NCBI GenBank assembly: GCA_965276755.1
Contig: OZ255625.1
Coordinates: forward strand, 1,860,001-1,924,000
Direction of reading: 5' to 3'
Length of the DNA: 64,000 nt
Source: CAJCIS01 sp965276755
Lineage (GTDB): Bacteria; Pseudomonadota; Alphaproteobacteria; Acetobacterales; Acetobacteraceae
The position numbers and the translations under genes are program-made. The notes under the pieces were generated by a model, which saw only the letters and a program-made list of their open reading frames with translations, was not told the DNA's origin and searched no databases. This document shows positions 1-6,999 of the stretch, piece by piece (positions within the stretch are counted from its first letter, which is position 1; every line of letters begins with the position of its first letter).

Positions 1-131
1 CGCGCCTGCTGGACGACGGCACGGTTGTTGTCGCCGTCGATGCAACATTTCCGCTGGCGGCCGCCTGCAAGGCGCACGAGCGGGCCGCGCAGGGGCACAC
101 GCGAGGCAAGATCGTGCTCACGGTCGAGTGA
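1..131 (+). CDS. Zinc-type (MDR) alcohol dehydrogenase / quinone reductase, C-terminal end only
   Basis: The reading frame is open from the left edge of the window and stops with TGA at 129-131. The 42 visible residues end in FPLAAACKAHERAAQGHTRG followed by KIVLTVE. That is the usual C-terminus of medium-chain NAD(P)-dependent dehydrogenases and quinone oxidoreductases, where a helix with AHE/AHR is followed by G-(H/R)-T-x-GK-I/V-V-L. The catalytic and nucleotide-binding parts lie outside the window, so substrate and cofactor cannot be named. Confidence 0.7.
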   Translation, partial: RLLDDGTVVVAVDATFPLAAACKAHERAAQGHTRGKIVLTVE

Positions 132-767
132 CGTGGGAGGTTGAAGTAATACCACCCGCAGAACGATTGATTCTCAAGGAAGCTGGGGAGCAGTGCCTGC
201 CCCCAAGATCCCCCGTCATCACTTAGGGCGAGTCCTAATAAATGACGGGGGGTTTGGGAGGAATGGCACATCTCCCCCAACCTCTCTCGCCTTGATCATG
301 TGTCAATCTCAACGCGGATTGTATAATCGGTTGGTTAGGTCCACTGGACGATTTCTGCGCATTGTCAAATCGGCAATTTTCTAGGCAGTCGCGGTCATCG
401 TGCCCCGGCTCGCCACCTCCAGACGGCACAGGGTAAAATACCTTAAGTAATCGGCGTCCCGTCGTCTCCTGTGGTATGGAAAGCCTGGTCAGACGAGCTT
501 CTCCAGCCCGCGGCATGCCGGCGTTGGTCTAATGACCGACACCACCTTGCTTTTGCGACGCGCCTTGACTCCGCCCCACCTCGGCGTATGTGTGCCGCCA
601 CTGGCAGGGTCCGGCCGCACGGCGGTCAGGTGCCCTGTTTTCCGTTAACCCCAGCCGGGACTACCCCGGCGAGCCGCCGGGCCGCAAAAGCCCCGCGCAA
701 TCCAGCGCCGCCCCCCCCCCTCGAACGAGTGGAGGGCGCAGACCGCATACAGGAACACATTTCTCAC
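132..767. other. Long intergenic region upstream of rpsA
   Basis: About 640 bases without a convincing gene. It holds one composite family 1 palindromic repeat (about 183-288). A TATAAT hexamer stands at 322-327, but no good -35 box lies 16-18 bases before it. The rest is probably the promoter and leader of rpsA. An open frame does run upstream of rpsA to 471, but its residues (rich in R, P and H) do not look like ribosomal protein and are treated as non-coding. Confidence 0.5.
183..288. repeat. Family 1 palindromic repeat, two-armed copy
   Basis: A degenerate first arm (TGGGGAGCAGTGCCTGCCCC then CCCCGTCAT) is followed by a linker and an inverted second arm (GACGGGGGGTTTGGGAGGAA then TGGCACATCTCCCCC). 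The arms are reverse complements of each other. The same two-armed unit recurs near 2509, 6879, 48884 and 54449. Confidence 0.75.
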
Positions 768-2507
768 ATGGCATCCAGCGCCGCTGCCCGCGTCCTAGAC
801 ACCCCTTATCACCCCACAGACCACATGGGTGGCGAAGATTTCGCCACGCTGCTCGACGAGACTCTCGGCCGCGATAGCGGCTTTGAGGGCTCCGTCGTCA
901 CCGGCCGCGTCATTCGCCTGACCGAAGAATTTGCCGTCGTCGATGTCGGCCTCAAGAGCGAGGGCCGCGTCGCAATCAAGGAATTCGGCCTTCCGGGCCA
1001 AAAGCCGGACGTCAAGCCCGGCGACATGATCGAGCTCTACGTCGAGCGCTACGAGGACCGTGACGGATCGATCGTCCTCTCACGCGAAAAAGCTCGGCGC
1101 GAGGAGGCCTGGACCAGTCTGGAGCGCGCCTTCGAAGCCCAGCAGCGCGTCAACGGCACGATCTACGGCCGCGTCAAGGGTGGCTTTACGGTGGATCTTG
1201 GCGGCGCCGTCGCCTTCCTGCCCGGCAGCCAGGTCGATATCCGCCCCGTGCGAGACGTCGGGCCCCTGATGGGCATGCCCCAGCCCTTTCAGATCCTCAA
1301 GATGGACCGCGCGCGCGGCAATATCGTCGTCTCCCGCCGGGCGGTGCTGGAAGAGACGCGGGCCGAGCAGCGCAGCGAACTGATCCAGGGCCTCAAGGAA
1401 GGCATGATTTTGGACGGCGTGGTCAAGAACATCACCGATTACGGCGCCTTTGTCGATCTCGGCGGCGTGGACGGGCTGCTGCACGTCACAGACATTGCCT
1501 GGCGGCGCATCAACCACCCGGCCGAGGCGCTGACCATCGGCCAGCCGGTGCGCGTGCAGGTGATCCGCTTCAATTCCGACACGCAGCGCATCAGCCTGGG
1601 CATGAAGCAGCTCGAGGTCGATCCGTGGGATGGCGTTACCGCCAAATACCCCGCCGGCGCCAAGTTCAGCGGCCGCGTCACCAACATCACCGATTACGGC
1701 GCATTCGTGGAGTTGGAGCCGGGCGTCGAGGGCCTGGTGCACGTGTCCGAAATGTCCTGGACCAAGAAGAACGCCCACCCCGGCAAGATCGTCAGCACGA
1801 GCCAGGAAGTGGACGTGCTGGTGCTCGACGTGGACAGCTCCAAGCGCCGCATTTCGCTGGGGCTGAAGCAGGTTCAGCGCAACCCGTGGGAAGAGTTCGC
1901 CGAGCAGCATCCTGTCGGCAGCACGGTCGAGGGCGAGGTTCGCAACACCACCGAGTTCGGCCTGTTCATCGGCCTGGCACCCGAGATCGACGGCATGGTG
2001 CATATGTCGGATATCAGCTGGGACGAGGCGGGCGAGACCGCGATCAACGCCTTCGAAAAAGGCTCCATGGTCCGTGCCAAGGTGCTGGATGTGGACGTGG
2101 AGAAGGAGCGCATCTCGCTTGGCATCAAGCAGTTGCAGGATGATCCTGCAGCCGAGAGCCTGAACAAGTTCCGCAAGGGCGAGGTGGTGACCTGTATTGT
2201 GACTGCGATTCAGGCCAATGGCATCGAGGTCCGCGTCGATGAGGTGCTGTCCGGCTTTATCCGCCGCGCCGAGCTGGCGCGCGACAAGGGCGATCAGCGG
2301 CCGGACCGCTTTGCCGTGGGTGAGAAGGTGGACGCCAAGATCACGGCCGTTGATCGCGCGGCGCGCAAGTTGTCGCTGACGATCAAGGGGCGTGAGGTCG
2401 AGGAGGACAAGCAGGCGATGGCCGAGTTCGGCACGACCGATAGCGGGGCTTCGCTGGGCGATATTTTGGGTGCGGCGATACGCAGGCGTAATCAGCAGGA
2501 CGCGTGA
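768..2507 (+). CDS. rpsA: 30S ribosomal protein S1
   Basis: Ribosomal protein S1 binds mRNA on the 30S subunit and helps start translation. The 579-residue product carries six S1 (OB-fold) repeats starting near residues 41, 127, 214, 299, 386 and 473. Repeats 3 and 4 share the strongly conserved NITDYGAFV, and the repeats end in RISLG-type motifs. The ATG at 768 (MASSAAARVLD) is chosen because an AGGAA sequence lies upstream and the E/D-rich N-terminal segment EDFATLLDETLG follows as in other alphaproteobacterial S1 proteins; ATG 825 is an alternative. It is followed by sppA and ihfB, a common order. A family 1 repeat starts right after the stop codon. Confidence 0.96.
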   Translation: MASSAAARVLDTPYHPTDHMGGEDFATLLDETLGRDSGFEGSVVTGRVIRLTEEFAVVDVGLKSEGRVAIKEFGLPGQKPDVKPGDMIELYVERYEDRDGSIVLSREKARREEAWTSLERAFEAQQRVNGTIYGRVKGGFTVDLGGAVAFLPGSQVDIRPVRDVGPLMGMPQPFQILKMDRARGNIVVSRRAVLEETRAEQRSELIQGLKEGMILDGVVKNITDYGAFVDLGGVDGLLHVTDIAWRRINHPAEALTIGQPVRVQVIRFNSDTQRISLGMKQLEVDPWDGVTAKYPAGAKFSGRVTNITDYGAFVELEPGVEGLVHVSEMSWTKKNAHPGKIVSTSQEVDVLVLDVDSSKRRISLGLKQVQRNPWEEFAEQHPVGSTVEGEVRNTTEFGLFIGLAPEIDGMVHMSDISWDEAGETAINAFEKGSMVRAKVLDVDVEKERISLGIKQLQDDPAAESLNKFRKGEVVTCIVTAIQANGIEVRVDEVLSGFIRRAELARDKGDQRPDRFAVGEKVDAKITAVDRAARKLSLTIKGREVEEDKQAMAEFGTTDSGASLGDILGAAIRRRNQQDA

Positions 2508-2508
2508 A

Positions 2509-2617
2509 GAGCTGGGGGAGTGTGCCATCCCCCCCAGAGCCCCCTTCGATTATTGAGCCTCGTCTAAATGATGACGGGGGGTTTGGGGGGGATGGCACAT
2601 CTCCCCCAATCTTTTTA
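2509..2617. repeat. Family 1 palindromic repeat, two-armed copy
   Basis: First arm GAGCTGGGGGAGTGTGCCAT then CCCCCCCAGAGCCCCC, a linker of about 30 bases, then the inverted arm GACGGGGGGTTTGGGGGGGA then TGGCACATCTCCCCC. It fills the gap between rpsA and sppA and could fold into a very stable hairpin. Confidence 0.85.
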
Positions 2618-2627
2618 GGCCTCTAAT

Positions 2628-3560
2628 ATGTCTTTGGACCCTGACCTCATCCTCGACCGTGCCCGTCTCAAGCGTCGCCTGACCATCTGGCGGATCGTGG
2701 CCATTGCCGCCGTCGTGCTCGCCGTATTCGTCGCCACCTTCCATCGCGGCGGGCGCATGACCGCTTCGTTCTCTCCCCATATCGAGCGCTACCGTATTAC
2801 CGGCCTGATCGGTGACGGCAGTACTGCCATTCGCGCGCTTGACCGGCTGGGTGGCGACAGTACGGTCTCGGCCGTGCTGCTGCATCTGGATACGCCCGGC
2901 GGCCAGGTGGCCGGCGGCGAGGGCATCCACGATGCGGTTCTGCGGCTGGCCGCACGCAAGCCCGTGGTTTCGGTCATGGATGGCACGGCCGCGTCCGCCG
3001 GTTACATGATTGCGGTGGCAGCGCCGCACATCGTGGCGCGCGAGAGCACCATCACCGGCTCGATCGGTGTCATTATGGAGAACCTGAATTTTGGCGGGCT
3101 GCTGGACAAGATCGGCATCTCCGTCGATCCGCTGGTCTCGGGACCGCTCAAAGGCCAGCCGAGTTTCGACAAGCCGCTCTCGCCACAGGGGCGCGCGGTG
3201 TTGCAGGGCATGGTGGGCGATCTGTTTGACCAGTTCGTCGATATCGTCGCCACAGGCCGGCACATGGACGCCGCGCGCGTGCGCGGCCTGGCCGATGGGC
3301 GCGCCTATACCGGCCGGCAGGCGCATGCGCTGGGCCTGGTCGATGAAATCGGCGGCGATCGCGAGGCCCAGCTCTGGCTGGAGCACACCAATCGCATTCC
3401 CCGCGGGCTGTCCGTCATAGAGCCGGACCGCCGGCCCTGGACCGCGCGCATAACGGCCGACACCACCGACAGCCTGGCCGAGATTTTCGTAAGTGCCGCA
3501 CAACGCTTGCGAATTGACGGGGCCATGGCCCTCTGGCAGCCTTTGCGCCTGCGGGATTGA
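2628..3560 (+). CDS. sppA: Signal peptide peptidase SppA-type S49 protease
   Basis: A 310-residue membrane-anchored serine protease of family S49, which degrades cleaved signal peptides in the cytoplasmic membrane. A single hydrophobic anchor lies at about residues 22-40 (IVAIAAVVLAVFVATF). The core shows LHLDTPGGQV, the nucleophile-region motif GTAASAGYMIA, then STITGSIGVIMEN and, after it, GPLKGQPSF with the candidate catalytic lysine. The length fits the short (Bacillus SppA / SohB-like) form rather than the double-domain 67 kDa enzyme of E. coli. It lies between rpsA and ihfB. Confidence 0.93.
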   Translation: MSLDPDLILDRARLKRRLTIWRIVAIAAVVLAVFVATFHRGGRMTASFSPHIERYRITGLIGDGSTAIRALDRLGGDSTVSAVLLHLDTPGGQVAGGEGIHDAVLRLAARKPVVSVMDGTAASAGYMIAVAAPHIVARESTITGSIGVIMENLNFGGLLDKIGISVDPLVSGPLKGQPSFDKPLSPQGRAVLQGMVGDLFDQFVDIVATGRHMDAARVRGLADGRAYTGRQAHALGLVDEIGGDREAQLWLEHTNRIPRGLSVIEPDRRPWTARITADTTDSLAEIFVSAAQRLRIDGAMALWQPLRLRD

Positions 3561-3596
3561 GGGGCAGGCGGCGCTGCAAGGTGCGGCCAGTGAGGC

Positions 3597-3884
3597 ATGA
3601 CCAGGTCGGAACTGATCGCGGAGCTTTCGACCGCCAACCCCCATCTGCGTGCCCAGGATGTCGAGCTGATCGTCTCGACGGTCTTTGACGAGATTTCGGC
3701 TGCACTCACGCGCGGCGAGCGCGTGGAGCTGCGCGGCTTCGGGGCATTCAGTATCAAGCGGCGCGATGCGCGGACCGGTCGCAACCCGCGGACGGGCGAG
3801 GCTGTGCCCGTCGATGAAAAGGCCGTGCCGTTCTTCAAGGCGGGCAAGGAGCTGCGCGAGCGGGTCAATCGGGGCGGCGGGTAG
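3597..3884 (+). CDS. ihfB: Integration host factor subunit beta
   Basis: A 95-residue member of the HU/IHF DNA-bending family. It begins MTRSELIAELS, and the second helix is followed by the signature GERVELRGFGAFSIKRRDAR and the arm GRNPRTGE with the intercalating proline. The partner would be IHF alpha, encoded elsewhere. The position after rpsA and sppA supports the beta subunit. It is probably co-transcribed with sppA, 36 bases upstream. Confidence 0.96.
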   Translation: MTRSELIAELSTANPHLRAQDVELIVSTVFDEISAALTRGERVELRGFGAFSIKRRDARTGRNPRTGEAVPVDEKAVPFFKAGKELRERVNRGGG

Positions 3885-3902
3885 GCCCGGTCAGGGAAGA
3901 TA

Positions 3903-3957
3903 AAAGGCTGGGCAGATGTGCCGTTCCCCCCCGGGCCCCCTCCTCGATCATAGGGCT
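3903..3957. repeat. Family 1 repeat, single arm
   Basis: AAGGCTGGGCAGATGTGCCG then TTCCCCCCCGGGCCCCCTCC: a somewhat diverged single arm between ihfB and the LapA-like gene. Confidence 0.7.
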
Positions 3958-3999
3958 TCGGGCTAACCGATCTTCGCTTTTTCAACCGTCTGGGGCAAT

Positions 4000-4350
4000 G
4001 TGGCCACCATGCTCCGCGCCCTTTTGCTCGCCCCCTTCCTGTTGGTCCTGATCGCCTTCGTGCTCTCCAACCCGCAGCCCGTCTCCCTGGCCATGTGGCC
4101 CACGGACGTGACGCTGGAGGCACCGCTCTCGATTGCCACGCTGATCATCGCCGGCGTCTTTTTCTTGCTGGGTGCAATCATGGTCTGGCTGCCGGGACTG
4201 CGCCATCGCCGCCGCGCGCGCGCGGCCGAAAAGCGTGCAGGTGCGCTCGCGGCCGAGCTCGCCGCGCGGGACAAGGCGGCGGCCGCGGTGGTCACGACCT
4301 TGCCTCGCCTGGCCGGGCCGCCGGTGATCGACGCCCGCCGCGTCGGGTGA
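4000..4350 (+). CDS. LapA-domain inner-membrane protein
   Basis: A 116-residue protein with two membrane segments (about residues 5-25 and 42-65) and a basic, alanine-rich cytoplasmic tail predicted to be helical (RHRRRARAAEKRAGALAAEL). The pattern LIAFVLSNPQPVSLAMWP at the first loop is typical of the LapA (DUF1049) family, linked to lipopolysaccharide assembly in other bacteria. The start could be 4000 or the in-frame ATG at 4009. Its TGA overlaps the GTG start of trpF, so the two are probably translated together. Confidence 0.82.
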   Translation: MATMLRALLLAPFLLVLIAFVLSNPQPVSLAMWPTDVTLEAPLSIATLIIAGVFFLLGAIMVWLPGLRHRRRARAAEKRAGALAAELAARDKAAAAVVTTLPRLAGPPVIDARRVG

Positions 4351-4967
4351 TCCGCGTCAAGATCTGCGGCGTGAACAGCGCCGCGGCATTCGATGCCGCG
4401 GCGGATGCGGGTGCGGACTGGGTGGGCTTTGTCTTCTTTGCGGGTTCGCCTCGCTGCGTGACCCCGGACCAGGCTGCGGCCTTGTCCGGGCGGCGCCCTG
4501 ATGGTCCCCGGCTTGTCGGGCTCTTTGTCGATCCGGCGGATGCGCAGATTGGCCAGGCGCTGGCGGCCGCGCCGTTGGACTTGCTGCAGATCTACGCGTC
4601 AGCCGGGCGCGTGGCTGAAATTGCTGCACGCTTCGATCGGCCGGTGTGGCGGGCAGTGGGCGTCGCTGGCGCGCGCGACCTTCCGCTTGAGGCCGGCGCC
4701 GCGGCAGGATTGCTCATTGAACCAAGGTCGCCGCCCGTTGCATCGCGTCCCGGCGGCAACGGCGGCGCATGGGACTGGGGTATCCTGCATGGTTGGTCGC
4801 CCAGCTATGATTGGCTGCTCGCCGGCGGCCTTACAGCGCGTAATGTGGCGGGGGCAATCGCGGTGTCTGGCGCGACCGCCGTCGATGTCTCCTCAGGCGT
4901 AGAATCATCGCCCGGGGTGAAGTCGTCGGCCCTCATCAAAGCCTTTGTTGCGGCAGCAAAAAAATGA
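4347..4967 (+). CDS. trpF: N-(5-phosphoribosyl)anthranilate isomerase, diverged
   Basis: Third step of tryptophan synthesis, on a TIM barrel. The GTG start at 4347 overlaps the previous stop and places KICGVN at residues 5-10, so the conserved Cys is residue 7. Other family marks are the GNGGAWDW segment (usual GxGxxFDW), LAGGLTARNV, and VDVSSGVESSPGVKS at the phosphate-binding C-terminus. Two conserved spots are changed: the usual QLHG is QIYA, and the segment that normally carries the catalytic Asp reads LLIEPRSPP, with Glu125. trpB and trpA do not follow. The isomerase assignment is good; full activity is less certain. Confidence 0.88.
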   Translation: MIRVKICGVNSAAAFDAAADAGADWVGFVFFAGSPRCVTPDQAAALSGRRPDGPRLVGLFVDPADAQIGQALAAAPLDLLQIYASAGRVAEIAARFDRPVWRAVGVAGARDLPLEAGAAAGLLIEPRSPPVASRPGGNGGAWDWGILHGWSPSYDWLLAGGLTARNVAGAIAVSGATAVDVSSGVESSPGVKSSALIKAFVAAAKK

Positions 4968-5018
4968 CGGGCGGTTTGGGGGGCTGACGTACACGTCAGC
5001 CACATCCCCGATCTTTTT
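4964..5018. repeat. Family 1 repeat, single inverted arm, variant with internal palindrome
   Basis: Begins inside the trpF stop codon (TGACGGGCGGTTTGGGGGG). In place of the usual GATGGCACATC core it carries the perfect palindrome GCTGACGTACACGTCAGC at 4983-5000, then CACATCCCC. The same variant recurs at 6949-6966. Confidence 0.75.
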
Positions 5019-5033
5019 GCATCCTTGCCGTGC

Positions 5034-5447
5034 CTACCTCTCCATAACCGGCGCCGGCCCACTTGCCGCGCGCACGAAGTCGGCCGTTACCGCGTCGCCA
5101 TACTGATTGCCGAAATGCGTGCGCACGAACCCCACCACCGCAGCAATCTGCGCCGGGCTCAGCGTGCCGTTAAACCAGGGCATGCCGCCATGTCCGTTCA
5201 GCACCATGCCCACGGGGTAGCCGGCCTCCTCGAGGTGCTTGTTGTTGGCCAGCGAAGGAAAGGCGCCCGCGCCGGACGCGCCACGACCACCCGGCATGTG
5301 GCAGCCCTGGCAGACATGCTGATAGATCGCGGCACCCTCCATGTAGGGCACCTGGCCACGGCTGACGGTTGCCGCATCGCCAAAGGCGCGGTCGCACAGC
5401 GCGCCGCGGCACGCCAGCGCAGCCAGCAGGATCATTCCGGTTCGCAT
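5034..5447 (-). CDS. Small periplasmic c-type cytochrome
   Basis: A 137-residue secreted class I cytochrome c. The ATG at 5447 (MRTGMILLAALACRGALC) gives a short signal peptide; the open frame extends further upstream into repeat DNA and is not believed. The heme motif is CQGCH, with MPGGRG after it. A candidate Met axial ligand lies in GHGGMPWFNGTLS, followed by the C-terminal helix IAAVVGFVRTHFG. It resembles the c-type subunits that feed electrons from membrane dehydrogenases to the respiratory chain, but no dehydrogenase gene is adjacent, so its partner is unknown. Confidence 0.85.
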   Translation of the reverse strand: MRTGMILLAALACRGALCDRAFGDAATVSRGQVPYMEGAAIYQHVCQGCHMPGGRGASGAGAFPSLANNKHLEEAGYPVGMVLNGHGGMPWFNGTLSPAQIAAVVGFVRTHFGNQYGDAVTADFVRAASGPAPVMER

Positions 5448-5483
5448 GGGACAGTTTAAGGACCGAAAACGGGCGAGGGCAAG

Positions 5484-5556
5484 AAAGGCTGGGGGGACGT
5501 GCCATCCCCCCCACAGGGCGACCGAGTGAAGGGCGTAAGAGCTGGGGGAGATGTGG
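5484..5556. repeat. Two family 1 arms, the second interrupted by the IS481-type element
   Basis: One arm is at 5484-5517 (AAGGCTGGGGGGACGTGCCA then TCCCCCCCACAGGG). A second starts at about 5533 (AAGAGCTGGGGGAGATGTG) and is cut at about 5556. The missing half (GTGCCATCCCCCCTTAGCC then CCCCGTCAT) resumes at 6879 on the far side of the insertion sequence. Confidence 0.8.
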
Positions 5557-5633
5557 GTGCTGACCGCCCACGTTGGTAACACTTCACCGGGCACGTTGGT
5601 AACAGTCCAGATTGTCGGTTTGGAGGACCGGCG

Positions 5634-6809
5634 ATGGTTTGGGTGGAACAAACGGTCATGGATCAGCGGCTTTGCTTTGTTCTCTCGTGTATTCGCGGCG
5701 ACGAGCTGATGAGCGTGCTATGTCTTCGGCACGCGATCAGCCGCAAGACCGGCTACAAATGGCTGGGCCGCTATCGAGCGTATGGCGCGGCCGGTTTGGC
5801 GGACCATTCCTCGGCCCGGCTGAGCCATCCGCCCGCATCGGCTGCACCTGAGGTGGCCGCGGCGATCCTGGCTTTGCGGGACAAGCGGCCAAGCTGGGGC
5901 CCGGCCAAGCTGCGGAGCGCTCTGTTGCGGGACAATCCCGCGATGGTCTTTCCGGCCGTGAGCACGATTGGCGATCTGCTGACCCGCCAGGGCCGGGTTG
6001 TGGCACGCCCGCGCCGTCCGCCGCGCGTCTCTTCGCTGGGTCCTGTGGTCGAACCGCTGGCTGCCAACGATAGCTGGGCGGCCGATTTCAAAGACTGGTG
6101 GCGCACCCTGGATGGCGTGCGGTGCGAGCCGCTGACGGTCACTGATGGCTACAGCCGCTTCATCCTTGTCAACCATGCTGTGGCGCGGCCGACCTTTGCC
6201 GAGATCAAGCCCTTGTTCATCGCCGCTTTCAGGAAGTGCGGCCTGCCGGTGGCGCTGCGCACGGATAATGGCTCCCCCTTTGCCCACCGCGGCGGGCTGG
6301 CAGGTCTTACGCAATTTTCGGTATGGCTTTTGACCCTGGGCATTTGGCCCGACCGCATTGTGCCTGGCCGGCCCGATCAGAATGGCAAACACGAGCGGAT
6401 GCATCGCACCCTGGAGGCGGAGGCAGCACGTCCGCGCGCGCCCACCGTGGCCTTGCAGCAGGCGACATTGGATGCCTGGCGCGAGGACTTCAACACGCAG
6501 CGGCCGCATCAGGCGCTGGACCAGCGCTGTCCGGCGGATCTCTACACACCCTCATCGCGGCCTTACGTGGAGGCCGGGCTGGCGTGGGTTTACCCGATCG
6601 ACCACCAGGTCAAACGGGTGCGCGGCGATGGCTACATCTCGTGGCAGGACAACAAGCTTTACCTGACCGAGGCGCTAGCCGGCGAGACGGTTGCACTGGC
6701 CCGACGGGACGATGGCGACTGGGCGATCCGCTTTCGCCAGTTCGACGTGGCGCGGGTGGGGGCTGAAAATGGGCAGCTCATTCGTTCCGGCCTAGCCCGT
6801 ACGGGCTAG
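5634..6809 (+). CDS. IS481-family DDE transposase
   Basis: An intact 391-residue transposase. An N-terminal helix-turn-helix region (SRKTGYKWLGRYRAYGAAGL) is followed by the integrase core with the acidic triad: Asp in WAADFKDWW, Asp in ALRTDNGSPF and Glu in QNGKHERMHRTLEAEA. The HxxL-type end of the core (NTQRPHQALDQRCPADLY) is typical of IS481. There are no frameshifts, so it may be active. Its stop codon lies in the right half of a perfect 42-base palindrome (6780-6821). Confidence 0.93.
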   Translation: MVWVEQTVMDQRLCFVLSCIRGDELMSVLCLRHAISRKTGYKWLGRYRAYGAAGLADHSSARLSHPPASAAPEVAAAILALRDKRPSWGPAKLRSALLRDNPAMVFPAVSTIGDLLTRQGRVVARPRRPPRVSSLGPVVEPLAANDSWAADFKDWWRTLDGVRCEPLTVTDGYSRFILVNHAVARPTFAEIKPLFIAAFRKCGLPVALRTDNGSPFAHRGGLAGLTQFSVWLLTLGIWPDRIVPGRPDQNGKHERMHRTLEAEAARPRAPTVALQQATLDAWREDFNTQRPHQALDQRCPADLYTPSSRPYVEAGLAWVYPIDHQVKRVRGDGYISWQDNKLYLTEALAGETVALARRDDGDWAIRFRQFDVARVGAENGQLIRSGLARTG

Positions 6810-6821
6810 GCCGGAACGAAT
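6780..6821. terminator. Perfect 42-base palindrome spanning the transposase stop codon
   Basis: Arms 6780-6800 (ATTCGTTCCGGCCTAGCCCG plus T) and 6801-6821 are exact reverse complements with no loop. The transposase TAG (6807-6809) lies in the right arm. There is no T-run, so it is not a classic intrinsic terminator. It could terminate or shield the transposase mRNA. A decayed version survives with the IS end at 54610-54649. Confidence 0.6.
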
Positions 6822-6878
6822 GAGCAACTGTGTTACCAACGTGACCGGTGAAGTGTTACCAACGTGCCCACTTGAACA

Positions 6879-6985
6879 GTGCCATCCCCCCTTAGCCCCC
6901 CGTCATTATGTCAGGCGAGGCTCTATAATCGACGGGGCGTCTGGCAGGGCTGACGTATACGTCAGCCACATCTCCCCCAGCTTTT
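6879..6985. repeat. Remainder of interrupted family 1 repeat, including a variant inverted arm
   Basis: The end of the first arm (GTGCCATCCCCCCTTAGCC then CCCCGTCAT) is followed by a linker and an inverted arm GACGGGGCGTCTGGCAGGG. The inverted arm contains the palindrome GCTGACGTATACGTCAGC at 6949-6966, followed by CACATCTCCCCCAG. Confidence 0.8.
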
Positions 6986-6999
6986 CTTCACTTAAATTC

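Larger units (their letters stand above)
5557..6878 (+). mobile_element. Complete IS481-family insertion sequence
   Basis: About 1.3 kb with one transposase gene. Each end carries two copies of CACGTTGGTAACA: 5569-5581 and 5592-5604 on the left, and inverted at 6831-6843 and 6854-6866 on the right. The left and right inner 35 bases are close inverted repeats (CACGTTGGTAACACTTCACC). The right terminus reads TGTTCAAGTGGGCACG inward. The left terminus is less clear. GTG is present on both sides (5553-5555 and 6879-6881), a possible but very short target duplication. The element lies inside a family 1 repeat arm. Confidence 0.85.

Noticed and set aside
322..327. TATAAT as an rpsA promoter -10 box
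   Set aside because: No matching -35 box at the right distance and about 440 bases from the start codon; too weak to list as a promoter.
471..767. N-terminal extension of rpsA from 471
   Set aside because: Residues are rich in R, P and H and unlike S1; ATG 768 has a plausible ribosome binding site and the family N-terminus.
1080..2528. Minus-strand open frame of 482 residues opposite rpsA
   Set aside because: Antisense shadow of a highly biased GC-rich gene; rpsA on the plus strand has six clear S1 domains.
6820..6999. N-terminal extension of the EAL frame into the IS end (MSNCVTNVTGEVLPTC...)
   Set aside because: These codons are the IS inverted repeat and family 1 repeat, not protein sequence.
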